DNA of 64,000 bases from NCBI RefSeq assembly GCF_007752935.1, contig NZ_CP036319.1, forward strand, positions 3,906,001 through 3,970,000. Reading direction: 5' to 3'. The position numbers and the translations under genes were made by a program. The stretch is from Crateriforma conspicua (lineage in GTDB: Bacteria; Planctomycetota; Planctomycetia; Pirellulales; Pirellulaceae). Below are positions 36,054 through 45,067 of this stretch, in pieces; the first letter of the stretch is position 1; the number at the start of each line of letters is the position of its first letter. The notes below the pieces were generated by a model. It was not told the DNA's origin. It worked only from the letters and a program-made list of their open reading frames with translations, and ran no database searches.

Positions 36054-37204
36054 ACGCGATGGCGGCCGATTGGCCGGACCGGACCGCAGCACCACGGGCG
36101 GCTTACATTCATGTGCCGTTTTGCCGACACCGGTGTGGCTATTGCAACTTCAGCGTGGTGGCCGGTCGCGACGACTTGATCGATCGATTCTTGACGGCGA
36201 TCGATCATGAGATGCAAACGTGGGACCAGCCGACGTTGAACACACTGTTCGTGGGTGGTGGCACGCCGACACACCTGAACGCTTCGCAACTGGATCGGTT
36301 TTGTCAGTCGATTCGCCGCCACGTTCGCTTGGCCGACGATGCCGAGATCAGCTTTGAAGCCAACCCGGAAGACATCGACACCACCAAGGTCCGTCAGCTG
36401 TCTGACCACGGTGTGAACCGAATCAGCTTGGGCGTCCAGTCATTTGACGCCGACAAGATTCAGCGGCTGGAACGTGGACACACAGCGGCCGAAGCGATCG
36501 CCGCGATCGAAACGGCGGCGACCGTCATCGGCAACGTCTCCGTCGACTTGATCTTTGCCGCGCCGGGCGAAAGCGTGGCGACTTGGCAACGTGATTTGGA
36601 CCAGGCGTTGAAATTGCCGATCCGACATTTGTCGGCTTACGCGTTGACGATCGAGAAGGGCACGCAATTTTTCGCTCGCCATCGCAAAGGTGAACTTCGT
36701 CCGGCGGGCGAGGACGACGAATGGCAGATGTACCAAGATTTGCGTGATGCGACCGCCGCCGCGGGAATGCCACAGTACGAAGTCAGCAATTTCGCACCGC
36801 CGGCGAACCGTTGCCGACACAACATCGCTTATTGGCAGGGACAGGCTTGGCTGGCGGCGGGCCCCGGCGCAGCGGCTTTCCTGAATGGCCGGCGCACCGT
36901 CAATCATCGCAGCACGACCACCTATTTAAAGCGAATCGAATCGGGACACAGCCCCGTCGCCGAATCGGAACCTCTGGACGCCGACCAATACGCCCGCGAA
37001 TTGATGGCTTTCGGCGTGCGTATGATCGACGGCGTCGACTTGACATCGGTTGCCCGACGCAGCGGTTTGGATTTGAATGAAAAATTCGGGGACACTCTGC
37101 GAAGGCTGATCGACGACGCGCTGATTCAGCGGGACGGCGATCGTGTGCGTTTGACGCCGCGTGGCTTGCTGTTTGCCGACACCGTCGCGTCTGCCTTTCT
37201 ATGA
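36044..37204 (+). CDS. hemW: HemW-like radical SAM haem chaperone
   Basis: A 386-aa protein of the HemN/HemW radical SAM family. It opens AAYIHVPFCRHRCGYCNFSV, the 4Fe-4S motif being CRHRCGYC. TLFVGGGTPTHL, EANPEDI, RISLGVQSFD, DLIFAAPGES and a C-terminal winged-helix region follow. HemW lacks oxygen-independent coproporphyrinogen oxidase activity and delivers haem; true HemN is longer at the N-terminus, so HemW is the better name. The start may be the GTG at 36044 (overlapping the upstream stop) or the ATG at 36059. It is convergent with the next gene, whose 3' end overlaps it by six bases. Confidence 0.9.
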   Translation: MAVNAMAADWPDRTAAPRAAYIHVPFCRHRCGYCNFSVVAGRDDLIDRFLTAIDHEMQTWDQPTLNTLFVGGGTPTHLNASQLDRFCQSIRRHVRLADDAEISFEANPEDIDTTKVRQLSDHGVNRISLGVQSFDADKIQRLERGHTAAEAIAAIETAATVIGNVSVDLIFAAPGESVATWQRDLDQALKLPIRHLSAYALTIEKGTQFFARHRKGELRPAGEDDEWQMYQDLRDATAAAGMPQYEVSNFAPPANRCRHNIAYWQGQAWLAAGPGAAAFLNGRRTVNHRSTTTYLKRIESGHSPVAESEPLDADQYARELMAFGVRMIDGVDLTSVARRSGLDLNEKFGDTLRRLIDDALIQRDGDRVRLTPRGLLFADTVASAFL

Positions 37205-38569
37205 TGCCCGACCGTCGGCGTCCGAGTCGCCGTGCTCGCGGTGCTGGGTTTCCAACCATGCTTCCGCGTCGTCGCGGCTTTTCATCCGGCCGTCCAACTG
37301 GTCGCGGCGAATTTTGGTCAACCATTGTTTGAAGTGCGGGCCCGGTGTCCATCCACGTTGCTTCAGGTCCTTTCCGGTCACCAGCGGCGGCGGGTCCAGT
37401 TCGGCCGGCGGCAAACGCAAGGCGTCTTCACACCGCCGGATGCCTGATCGGTCGGTTCGGTCACTGCGAACCACGGCGGCGGCGACTGCCAGCGTTGTGC
37501 CGATGTCACGATCCACCAAACGTGGTTGTAGATCCGACCAAGCCGCATCGGCCGATCCGGCCAACATCCCATGGTCTTTCAAGGCCGTCGTGGTCGCACG
37601 GATTTCTTCGGTCGACAAACGCCAGCGGTCTTTCAAGCGTTGCAGCACCGCATGGGAATCTTCAAACGTCGTCAGCGTGACCGCCAAGGCGACCACAAAC
37701 GGTGACAAAGGCGAAGGCAATTCGTCCGGCCCGCGTTCGATTGACGCCAATCTTTGCCGCCACCGATCGGATCGAGCCGCCGGCAATTCCGGCCAAACTT
37801 TGCTTCCCAAGCCACTGTCGATCAACAAATCCAAACCCATCGCCGCGCGATCACTGGCCAGCGTTTTTCGCATTTCCGCGCCGATCCGTTCGGCCGACAC
37901 GTCGCCGACTTCGCCGGCGTGCAAGCGGACCGCGTCCATCGTCGACGGGTCGACGTCAAACCCCAGCGTGGTGGCAAACCGGACCGCCCGCAACATCCGC
38001 AAACGGTCTTCGGCGAAACGCTGTTCCGGATCACCGATCGTTCGCAACCGGCGACGCCGCAGGTCTGCCTGACCACCGACGTAGTCAATCACTTGCCGAG
38101 TCTTGGGATCGTAAAACAGTCCGTTGATCGTGAAATCACGACGCGCCGCGTCCGCGGGCGCGTTGCCGTAATGCACGCTGTCGGGACGTCGGCCGTCGCT
38201 GTAGCTGCCGTCGCTGCGAAACGTCGCGACTTCCGTCGGTTCGCGCGGTACAGCGCCGGGCGACGGCGGATCGGAATCGTCCTTGCGATGTCCGGCCAGC
38301 ACGCCGATCACGCCGAACGACGCACCGAACGCGAGCGTGCGATTTCGGCCGAACACCTTGCGGACCATCGGCGGGGTTGCGTCGGTGGCCACGTCATAGT
38401 CTTTGGGACGGATGCCCAGCAGCAGATCGCGGACACAGCCGCCTGCCAAATAGGCGACGAAACCGTGTTCGTCCAGCGTCCGGATGATACGGATCGCTTC
38501 AGCGGCACGGGGGCAATCCACCGGCAGAGCCAAAGTCGAGGGTTCGTTCTTGCTAGCGGGATCAGTCAA
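37199..38569 (-). CDS. CCA tRNA nucleotidyltransferase / poly(A) polymerase family protein
   Basis: A 456-aa class II nucleotidyltransferase. The head has LAGGCVRDLLLGIRPKDYDVATDA, with the DxD metal motif in the DYDVATDA segment, then RRDFTINGLFYDP (the RRD ATP-interaction motif) and DLRRRRLRTIGDPEQRF with EDRLRMLRAVRFA; the C-terminal half is helical. These enzymes add or repair the 3' CCA of tRNAs, or add poly(A); homologues in bacteria with split activities cannot be told apart by eye. The start is a TTG at 38569. A long Pro/Ser-rich segment between the first and second motifs (about residues 110-140) is unusual. Confidence 0.88.
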   Translation of the reverse strand: MTDPASKNEPSTLALPVDCPRAAEAIRIIRTLDEHGFVAYLAGGCVRDLLLGIRPKDYDVATDATPPMVRKVFGRNRTLAFGASFGVIGVLAGHRKDDSDPPSPGAVPREPTEVATFRSDGSYSDGRRPDSVHYGNAPADAARRDFTINGLFYDPKTRQVIDYVGGQADLRRRRLRTIGDPEQRFAEDRLRMLRAVRFATTLGFDVDPSTMDAVRLHAGEVGDVSAERIGAEMRKTLASDRAAMGLDLLIDSGLGSKVWPELPAARSDRWRQRLASIERGPDELPSPLSPFVVALAVTLTTFEDSHAVLQRLKDRWRLSTEEIRATTTALKDHGMLAGSADAAWSDLQPRLVDRDIGTTLAVAAAVVRSDRTDRSGIRRCEDALRLPPAELDPPPLVTGKDLKQRGWTPGPHFKQWLTKIRRDQLDGRMKSRDDAEAWLETQHREHGDSDADGRAS

Positions 38570-38690
38570 TCGTTCGCGACCAAGTAAAATTTCGTGACCA
38601 AGTAGAATCTTGAAGACAGAACCGACGACCCTGTGCGGATCGTCTCAATCGCGATTGTCCGTACCGCCCGGTTGTTGTAAAAGCCTAGTT

Positions 38691-39140
38691 ATGAATCCCG
38701 TCGACGTTCGCAGCAGCCTTGGCCGACCTCAGACACGACGCAAACGCGGCGTCGTCGGCGTTATTTTTCGTGAAGACCGCTTGTTGATCATCCGCCGTGC
38801 TTTGACCGTCACGGCCCCGGGCAAACTGTGTCTGCCGGGCGGCGGCATCGAAGAAGGCGAAACGGAATCGCAGGCGCTGGTTCGCGAAATGCAAGAAGAA
38901 TTGGCCATCGATGTCATCCCCCAGGGGCTGTGTTGGCGCAGCGTGACGCCGTGGGGCACCAATCTGGCTTGGTGGTTGGCGGAACTGGATCACGCGATCC
39001 AGCCGATTCCCAACCCCGACGAAGTCGCCGAAGTTTTCTGGATGACACGACCGGAAATCGAATCCGCCCCCGACATGTTGCCAAGCCTGCCGACATTCCT
39101 ACAGGCTTTGACCCGCGGCGAAGTCGACTTGGACTTCTAG
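38691..39140 (+). CDS. Nudix hydrolase
   Basis: A 149-aa Nudix protein. ATG 38691 fits; an in-frame start at 38610 lacks support. The Nudix box is near-complete: GGGIEEGETESQALVREMQE followed by ELAI, matching G-x5-E-x7-R-E-x2-E-E-x2 with Ala in place of the usual last Gly. It begins RRKRGVVGVIFREDRLLIIRR. Substrates such as nucleoside diphosphate sugars or oxidised nucleotides are possible. It is divergent from the nucleotidyltransferase gene, with a short dyad (gatccg-gt-cggatc, 39152-39165) after its stop. Confidence 0.9.
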   Translation: MNPVDVRSSLGRPQTRRKRGVVGVIFREDRLLIIRRALTVTAPGKLCLPGGGIEEGETESQALVREMQEELAIDVIPQGLCWRSVTPWGTNLAWWLAELDHAIQPIPNPDEVAEVFWMTRPEIESAPDMLPSLPTFLQALTRGEVDLDF

Positions 39141-39204
39141 GGGCGCGACGCGATCCGGTCGGATCATCGACGTGCCGCCCGCCATATTCTCAGTCGCGAC
39201 TGCT

Positions 39205-39609
39205 TTAGATTCCGGCCGCCATTACGGTCTGTTGGAAACACGCCGCGAACAGGCCCAGATGCAGCAACAGCATCACGACGGACGTCTTGCTGCGTGGCGA
39301 AACCGTGCCCAGCGCCGCCAGCAACGCACCCAACGGGGCGACCAACATTCCACCACCGGGGAACAGCCAATAACACGCCGCGGCGAACGGAATCATGGCG
39401 ATCGATGCGGCAACCGCTCCCAACGCCGTCGCCGGCAACACGCCGACGTCCAGCGGCGGCGATGAATCACGCCCGCGTCCCTGGGCTCGTCTTTGGGCCC
39501 GTGTCTTGGCAAACACCACCGGTTCCTGTTCGGCGAACGGCGAACCACGACGCGGTGACGAATCATCGTTCGCAGCGGCGGTTTCAGCATCCTGCGGGTG
39601 ATTCGTCAT
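39205..39609 (-). CDS. Hypothetical small membrane protein
   Basis: A 134-aa protein from the ATG at 39609. The first 55 residues are hydrophilic (Asp/Ser/Arg-rich), followed by three probable membrane helices (ATALGAVAASIAMIPFAAAC, LFPGGGMLVAPLGALLAALG and VVMLLLHLGLFAACF). I do not recognise a family. Convergent with the Nudix gene and divergent from the haem protein, with 132 bp to its start. Confidence 0.7.
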   Translation of the reverse strand: MTNHPQDAETAAANDDSSPRRGSPFAEQEPVVFAKTRAQRRAQGRGRDSSPPLDVGVLPATALGAVAASIAMIPFAAACYWLFPGGGMLVAPLGALLAALGTVSPRSKTSVVMLLLHLGLFAACFQQTVMAAGI

Positions 39610-39741
39610 CACGCCCATCTCACGTTGTCACCCCAAAAACCGGTCCGCCAGGCCTTCCGACGAATTTTCGTGATGCCGGAAAACACCGACGCCGGTTATC
39701 TTAGCATGAACCGTCCGCCCAACACCCGCCGCCAAACGCCT

Positions 39742-42700
39742 ATGACCTCGCCATCGCAGGATCCCGCATCCACGACGATTCGATCGACGCCACCACGCCT
39801 GTTTCTCCTGGCCTTCCATTTGGGCCTCTTTTCAGTATCCAACGGACTTCACGCCGCCGATCCGTTGCGTGGCCAGCCGCTGCAGCCCGATGTGGCGGCC
39901 GCATCGGAGGAAGCCGAACAAGCGGTTGCATCGATTCGCATTCCCGATGGATGGTCGATCGATCTGTTCGCCGCCGAACCCAAGGTCGCCAACATCGTCG
40001 CGATGACCGTCGACCCGCATGGCCAAGTCTATGTGTGCGAAAGTTATCGCCAAAGCCGCGGCGTCACCGACAATCGGGCCCATGATGAACCCTGGTTGTT
40101 GGCGGATTTGGCCGCCAGGACCGTCCAAGATCGCATCGATTATCACCACCGATTGTTGGGTGATGCGGCGATCACTTATGCCCAGCACGACGACCGCATC
40201 CGCCGGTTGACCGACAACAATGGCGACGGCCGGGCCGATCTTAGCGAAGTCATCGCCAACGGATTCAATGGGATCGAAGAAGGCACCGGTGCGGGAATTT
40301 TGGTCCGCGGTGATACGCTGTACTACACCTGCATTCCAAGGCTATGGCGTTTTGACGATGCCAATGGCGATGGCCAATTCGAAAGCAAGAAAGCACTGTC
40401 CGACGGCTATGGCGTCCGCGTCGCATTTCGCGGACACGATCTGCACGGCATCATCAAAGGCCCCGATGGTCGGCTGTACTTCAGCATCGGTGATCGCGGC
40501 TATCACATCACGACGGCCGAAGGCAAAGTCTTGTCCAACCCGGCCGTCGGCGCCGTGTTTCGCTGTGAAGAAGACGGCAGCAACCTGGAAGTTTTCTGCA
40601 ACGGCCTGCGGAACCCTCAAGAATTGGCGTGCAACGACCTGGGCGACTGGTTCACCGTCGACAACAACAGCGACAGCGGCGACAAAGCTCGGATCGTTCA
40701 CTTGCTGCAGGGCGGTGACAGCGGATGGCGCATGTATTACCAGTACCTGCCCGATCGCGGACCGTTCAATCGTGAAAAGATTTGGCATCCCTATCACAAC
40801 GAACAACCGGCGTACTTGAATCCGCCCGTCACGAACTTTACCGATGGCCCCAGCGGCCTGGCGTTCTATCCCGGCACCGGCTTCGGCGACGCTCTGAAAG
40901 ACAAGTTTCTGATTTGTGACTTTCGCGGTGGGCCCGCCAACAGCGGCGTGCGGTCTTTTGAATTGGCCACCAACGGTGCAACGTATCGGCTGGATGCCGA
41001 CGACCAACCGATTTGGCAAGTCCTGGCGACCGACATCGAATTCGGCCCCGACGGTTCGATCTATGTCAGCGACTGGGTCGACGGTTGGGAAGGCTTGGGC
41101 AAAGGCCGGATCTATCGCATCACGTCCGATCAACAAGACCAAGATCTGACACGGCAGGTCGCTGATCTTCTGGCCGCCGACTGGTCCAAACGCGACGCCG
41201 ATAAGTTGGTCGCCGACTTGGCCCACGTCGACCGGCGGGTGCGTCTGGAAGCCCAGTGGGAATTGGCCGATCGCCAATCAGTGGACCGTTTGGTTGCCGT
41301 CATCGGCGACCAATCCGCCGAACGCATCGCCCGTATCCATGCATCGTGGGGGCTGGAAGAAATCCTGCGGCACAGCCCCGATGACGATGCCCTTCGCCAA
41401 CAAGTTTGGAAAGCCACCCGGCAATGGTTGCAAGACAAAGACGGCGTTCTGCGCGCCGCCGCGGTCAAGTTTGCCGGCGAAACGGGTGACCGTGAATCGT
41501 CCAGCCGTCTGGTCGACTTGCTGGCCGACCCATCACCCCGCGTGCGGTATTTCGCAGCGATGGCGCTAAGTCAGATGAAGATCCCCGGTGGTTTCGCGGG
41601 CGTCGTTGTGATGCTTGAAAAGAACGCCAACAAAGACCCCGCGTTGCGACACGCCGGCGTCATGTTCTTGGCCAACGCCGTCGATCCCAACAAGGTCACC
41701 AGCCTGGCCAAGCACCCCAGTGTCGCCGTTCGCCGCGCCGCCGTGGTCGCGCTTCGTCGTATGCGTAGCGAACGTGTGACGGACTTTCTGAATGACGCGG
41801 ATCCTTTGGTGGTGACCGAAGCGGCACGTGCGATCTATGACGCCCCCATCCCGGTTGCATTGATGCCGCTGGCCGAACGGATCGCTCATCCCATGACCGA
41901 TCCCGCATTGGTTCGTCGTGTTCTGGCAGCAAATTATCGCATCGGTGGCGCCCGGCAAGCCGAAAGTCTGGCCCAATACGCGTCGGACGAAACGGCCGCG
42001 ACGGACATGCGAATCGAAGCCCTGCAGATGCTGGCGGCTTGGGGACGCCCCGATCCCCGCGACCGAGTGCTGAACGACTATCGCCCGATCAGCCCGCGTC
42101 TGCCAAAAATTGCCGCAGACGCGTTGCGCCCCCACGTCGATCGCATGCTGAAATCGCATCCCGAGATCCGTGATCAGGCGATCAAGTCCGCATCACAACT
42201 AGGCATCCAGCAAATTGCACCGGAGCTTGCACGACGCATCCAGGACACCGGCCGCAGCGACGACCAGCGTGCGTCTGCTCTGCTGGCGCTGGCTCGTTTG
42301 GATTCACAACAAGCGGTGCGCATCGCGACGGAAATCCCCGACGAACCGGCCGGGCGTATCAACGAAGCCGCGTTGGAAGTCCTTTCGCGGCACGCGGCCA
42401 AGAAATCAGTGCCACGATTCATCGAAGCCACCAAGTCGTCCAGTATGAAAGTTCGACAACAAGCGTGGGATGCACTGGCCAGTTTGAACGATCCGACCGC
42501 CGCCGAAGCGGTCCGTGACGCCGTCGATCGGTACTTGGCCGGTCAGCTGGATGCCGTGGTGGAATTGAACGTCCTGGAAGCAGCTCGAAAGCGTTTGCCG
42601 CCCGATCAGACCGCGTTGATCGACCAGCATATCGAATCGCTGCAATCCGACGAACCGTTGGCTCCCTGGTGGTCGGCCCGCGATGGCGGCGATGCACAAT

Positions 42701-43131
42701 TGGGACGCCGATTGTTTTTCGAAAAGACAGAACTGTCGTGCGTCCGATGCCACAAGGTTGATCGCACCGGTGGCGAAGTCGGCCCCGAATTGACCGACAT
42801 CGGACGGACCAAAGACCGACGATACTTGTTGGAAGCCATCTGTCTGCCCGACGCGCAAATTGCCAAAGGGTTTGAAACCACGGTGGTCGCCGATATCGAT
42901 GGCCATGTGCACACGGGCATCGTCGTTTCGGAAACCGACGAAAGCTTGGTCATCTTGGGGGCCGACGGACGAAGGACGGTGCTGCATCCAGACGACATCG
43001 AATTCCGAAAGAAGGGCAAATCGTCGATGCCGGCCGACCTGACCCAATCCATGACGATGCGCGAACTGCGCGATTTGGTCGCCTATCTGTCCACCCTGGA
43101 AGCCGTCGAAGATCCCGACCGCATCGAGTAG
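39742..43131 (+). CDS. PVC-type haem-binding CxxCH protein (propeller, HEAT-like repeats, C-terminal cytochrome c)
   Basis: A 1129-aa exported protein. A signal peptide (RLFLLAFHLGLFSVSNGLHA) starts near the ATG at 39742; three earlier in-frame ATGs exist but would reach into the neighbouring gene. The N-terminal half is a PVC-type dehydrogenase beta-propeller (GWSIDLFAAEPKVANIVAMT, TDNNGDGRADLSEVI, FNGIEEGTGAGILVR, WFTVDNNSDSGDKARI). The middle is a stretch of HEAT-like helical repeats. The C-terminal haem domain has LSCVRCHKVDRTGGEVGPEL and MTMRELRDLVAYL. Such giant proteins are a hallmark of planctomycetes and probably oxidise sugars or related substrates in the periplasm; this is inferred from the propeller. 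Confidence 0.92.
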   Translation: MTSPSQDPASTTIRSTPPRLFLLAFHLGLFSVSNGLHAADPLRGQPLQPDVAAASEEAEQAVASIRIPDGWSIDLFAAEPKVANIVAMTVDPHGQVYVCESYRQSRGVTDNRAHDEPWLLADLAARTVQDRIDYHHRLLGDAAITYAQHDDRIRRLTDNNGDGRADLSEVIANGFNGIEEGTGAGILVRGDTLYYTCIPRLWRFDDANGDGQFESKKALSDGYGVRVAFRGHDLHGIIKGPDGRLYFSIGDRGYHITTAEGKVLSNPAVGAVFRCEEDGSNLEVFCNGLRNPQELACNDLGDWFTVDNNSDSGDKARIVHLLQGGDSGWRMYYQYLPDRGPFNREKIWHPYHNEQPAYLNPPVTNFTDGPSGLAFYPGTGFGDALKDKFLICDFRGGPANSGVRSFELATNGATYRLDADDQPIWQVLATDIEFGPDGSIYVSDWVDGWEGLGKGRIYRITSDQQDQDLTRQVADLLAADWSKRDADKLVADLAHVDRRVRLEAQWELADRQSVDRLVAVIGDQSAERIARIHASWGLEEILRHSPDDDALRQQVWKATRQWLQDKDGVLRAAAVKFAGETGDRESSSRLVDLLADPSPRVRYFAAMALSQMKIPGGFAGVVVMLEKNANKDPALRHAGVMFLANAVDPNKVTSLAKHPSVAVRRAAVVALRRMRSERVTDFLNDADPLVVTEAARAIYDAPIPVALMPLAERIAHPMTDPALVRRVLAANYRIGGARQAESLAQYASDETAATDMRIEALQMLAAWGRPDPRDRVLNDYRPISPRLPKIAADALRPHVDRMLKSHPEIRDQAIKSASQLGIQQIAPELARRIQDTGRSDDQRASALLALARLDSQQAVRIATEIPDEPAGRINEAALEVLSRHAAKKSVPRFIEATKSSSMKVRQQAWDALASLNDPTAAEAVRDAVDRYLAGQLDAVVELNVLEAARKRLPPDQTALIDQHIESLQSDEPLAPWWSARDGGDAQLGRRLFFEKTELSCVRCHKVDRTGGEVGPELTDIGRTKDRRYLLEAICLPDAQIAKGFETTVVADIDGHVHTGIVVSETDESLVILGADGRRTVLHPDDIEFRKKGKSSMPADLTQSMTMRELRDLVAYLSTLEAVEDPDRIE

Positions 43132-43540
43132 TCGCCTCATCCGCGCCGGCGTCATCTGATTGCGGCGGTGGACATCCCACAAAGACACCAACACACACGG
43201 CCCCGGGGACTCCCCAACCAACCACTCCCCCCCTCAGTGCCTTCGTGCCTCCGTGAGAGACCTTCCTCGATCGCGTCGTCGTCGCCCAAGCGTTTGTCGG
43301 TGAACATTGGTTTGTGCGTGCCCGGTTTGCCCGGACTCAAAACGCAACCTAGGTTTCTACCGTGGGGCAGAACGCGGGGCAGCAATGTTGGCCGTCGGTG
43401 CAATCCGATCGACCATCACGATTCGCCAAGTCGGTGAATCCCGTTCCGCCCAATCACCAAGCCATTCGATTGACAGACTTGCAGTCCGCCAGTGATACGT
43501 TTTGCGTCACCCGGGTTGTGATCTGTCCGACACCGACACC
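43132..43540. other. Intergenic region with a degenerate repeat
   Basis: No gene is supported. It holds a C-rich tract (around 43200-43232) followed by cagtgccttcgtgcctccg and tgagag (about 43234-43260), which resembles the gcgt-ctt type intergenic strings seen at 11.5 kb and widespread between bacterial genes. The remainder is unstructured by eye. Confidence 0.5.
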
Positions 43541-43873
43541 ATGACTTGTGACCAGCTCGCATACCGACTGCAACAACTACGCCCGGAACTGTCGGCTTGC
43601 GACATCGCGCGCTTGTGCGTCTTGATCCTGACCACCTGTCCCGAATTGTGCCAACTGGAGTCGGACGAAGGCTTGGACAAAGCATGGCGCAACGCCAGCT
43701 TCCGACTCGACGCCGCCTCCGATCAACACGCCGCCGTCGCGGATGAATTGGCATCGATGTGCGACGACGGTCCAATACAGTTTTCTCCTGACCAACTTTG
43801 GACTCTGTTGCGAGCGGTGAAGGTACAAAGCCAAATTTTGGAGTTGTACACCGATCAACCCGCGTTGGCCTGA
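43541..43873 (+). CDS. Hypothetical small helical protein
   Basis: A 110-aa protein that I do not recognise, from the ATG at 43541 (frame open to 43502). It appears helical throughout (LAYRLQQLRPELSACDIARL, HAAVADELASMCDD, LLRAVKVQSQILELY) and has five cysteines in the first half and one later. No signal peptide. A minus-strand frame overlaps most of it but lacks any features. Expression is not assured. Confidence 0.45.
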   Translation: MTCDQLAYRLQQLRPELSACDIARLCVLILTTCPELCQLESDEGLDKAWRNASFRLDAASDQHAAVADELASMCDDGPIQFSPDQLWTLLRAVKVQSQILELYTDQPALA

Positions 43874-44261
43874 GCCCAGCGTTCCATCGTCGGCCGTGTC
43901 CGGATCGGTATCTTCAGTCAAGCGACGTCTTTCGACGGACATCGCACCGTTGCACAGCGATTGCAACGACGTTTCGGAACACTGCGATCGAATCGTCACA
44001 GAACCTATGATCCGTATCGCACAAATCGCACCCGATCGATTGATCATACGTTAAGCAATCGATGCCGCTTTCGACGTGATCGTGACCGTTGTCTTGGCAA
44101 ACACGGCCTTTGAACAACCATTGACGGGCTGCGTCGAATTGACCAAGGCATTTCTGATCAGGCTGGTCCGGCTGATGCATCCGCACCCACTTCAATGACG
44201 CGGTGTTCCCTTCTGTGCCGCGAAGGTTTTGGTTCATTGAGTTTGGAAAGCGAGGATAACG
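43874..44261. other. Intergenic region upstream of the cysteine-rich gene
   Basis: No gene is supported; a minus-strand frame of 136 codons crosses it (43914-44324) but shows no domain and overlaps the 5' end of the cysteine-rich gene. This region should hold its promoter and leader. The AT-rich part around 44035-44060 (gatcatacgttaagcaatcg) stands out from the surroundings. Confidence 0.45.
44252..44256 (+). promoter_or_regulatory. Shine-Dalgarno-like site for the cysteine-rich protein
   Basis: GAGGA is placed 5 nt before the ATG at 44262. It is one of the few convincing ribosome-binding sites in the window and supports that start. Confidence 0.6.
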
Positions 44262-44576
44262 ATGCGTCGGATCATGTTGCTTGCCGCCGTGATGGCGGCG
44301 TCCTGTTACTTGGGTGGATCCCAAGCGGATGCAGGCGGATTTCTGTCACGCATGTTTAACTGCGATCGTGATGTCTGCTGTGTGGAAGTGTGCTGTGTTC
44401 CCGTGGTGACGTGCGAAACGGTCTGCTGCGAAACCGAAACGACCACCACCGTGTGCTGTGATCCATGTTGCTGCTGTTGTGATCCGTGTTGCTGCTGTTG
44501 CTGCTACACCTATCGCAGCTACTACTGGGATCCGTGCCGCTGCTGCTACGTGCCCGTTCGTTGTTACTGTCGCTGA
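44262..44576 (+). CDS. Secreted extremely cysteine-rich small protein
   Basis: A 104-aa protein with a clean signal peptide (MRRIMLLAAVMAASCYLGG, ending near QADA, residue 24). The mature 80 residues contain 26 cysteines, arranged in doublets spaced 3-4 residues apart (residues 39-40, 44-45, 55-56, 65-66), then DP followed by CCCCC, DP and CCCCCC, and a tyrosine/arginine-rich tail with five more Cys (YTYRSYYWDP and following). Such density is expected to give a disulfide-locked or metal-binding cell-surface protein; the planctomycete envelope is known to be rich in cysteine-containing proteins. I do not recognise a family. It is preceded by a Shine-Dalgarno-like site and has no co-transcribed neighbour. 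Confidence 0.75.
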   Translation: MRRIMLLAAVMAASCYLGGSQADAGGFLSRMFNCDRDVCCVEVCCVPVVTCETVCCETETTTTVCCDPCCCCCDPCCCCCCYTYRSYYWDPCRCCYVPVRCYCR

Positions 44577-45067
44577 TGACGACCGAGGGTCACCACGACC
44601 TTCGCGGTTCCCGGCACAGCCCCACCACGGACAACGCACCTGACACAGTGCTGTTGAACGTCATGTCGCCCAGGTGGTCATCGGACCGAATCGAGACAGA
44701 ACGTTCGTTACGCAGACTTTTCTAGATCCGTGTGACCGGCTCGCTAACGCCATCGACTTTTGCATCAAGAGTGGCGAGCCTCACGCGGATCGCTTTTCAT
44801 CTCTCTTGGTCTGCGTTGTCCTCTTCCCGCACCGATGCCACGCTAACTGAACACGGCGGCCACGACCCTCGTTTAACGTCTCCCGCTAGCGTCCGAACAA
44901 CGGGAATTTGCGGACCTTCCCGCCGGAAGTGCGACAAATTTTCACCTGAACAGGTTTTGAAGTCCCCGCTTCGGTGTATCCTGCGCACCGACCCACAGGA
45001 CTGGCGGTAAACCGCAGTCCTCCGTCGGGTTGACCGCAAAAATCCGGATGCAAAGGGCAATTGAAGC
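44577..45067. other. Intergenic region upstream of the DUF1559 gene
   Basis: No gene is supported. It contains two short inverted-repeat clusters, gctcgctaacgcc/ggcgagc around 44740-44785 and the hairpin element at 44986-45029. A TTGAAG hexamer (44957-44962) and TATCCT (44977-44982) exist but are only 14 bp apart, which is too short for a standard promoter. Confidence 0.45.
44986..45029 (+). promoter_or_regulatory. Two-stem RNA structure in the DUF1559 leader
   Basis: An outer stem ccgac/gtcgg (44988-44992 with 45024-45028) encloses an inner hairpin ggactggcgg-taa(a)-ccgcagtcc (44998-45020) with one bulged G. An alternative stem cggtg/caccg (44972-44976 with 44986-44990) would compete with the outer stem. 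It lies 38 bp before the DUF1559 start. Found by eye only; it may be a regulatory leader or chance. Confidence 0.35.

Noticed and set aside
43914-44324. A 136-codon minus-strand frame across the leader of the cysteine-rich gene
   Set aside because: No motif, no supporting start signal, and it would overlap the better-supported gene on the plus strand.
44957-44982. A TTGAAG/TATCCT pair as a sigma-70 promoter
   Set aside because: The spacing is 14 bp rather than about 17 and both hexamers are imperfect.
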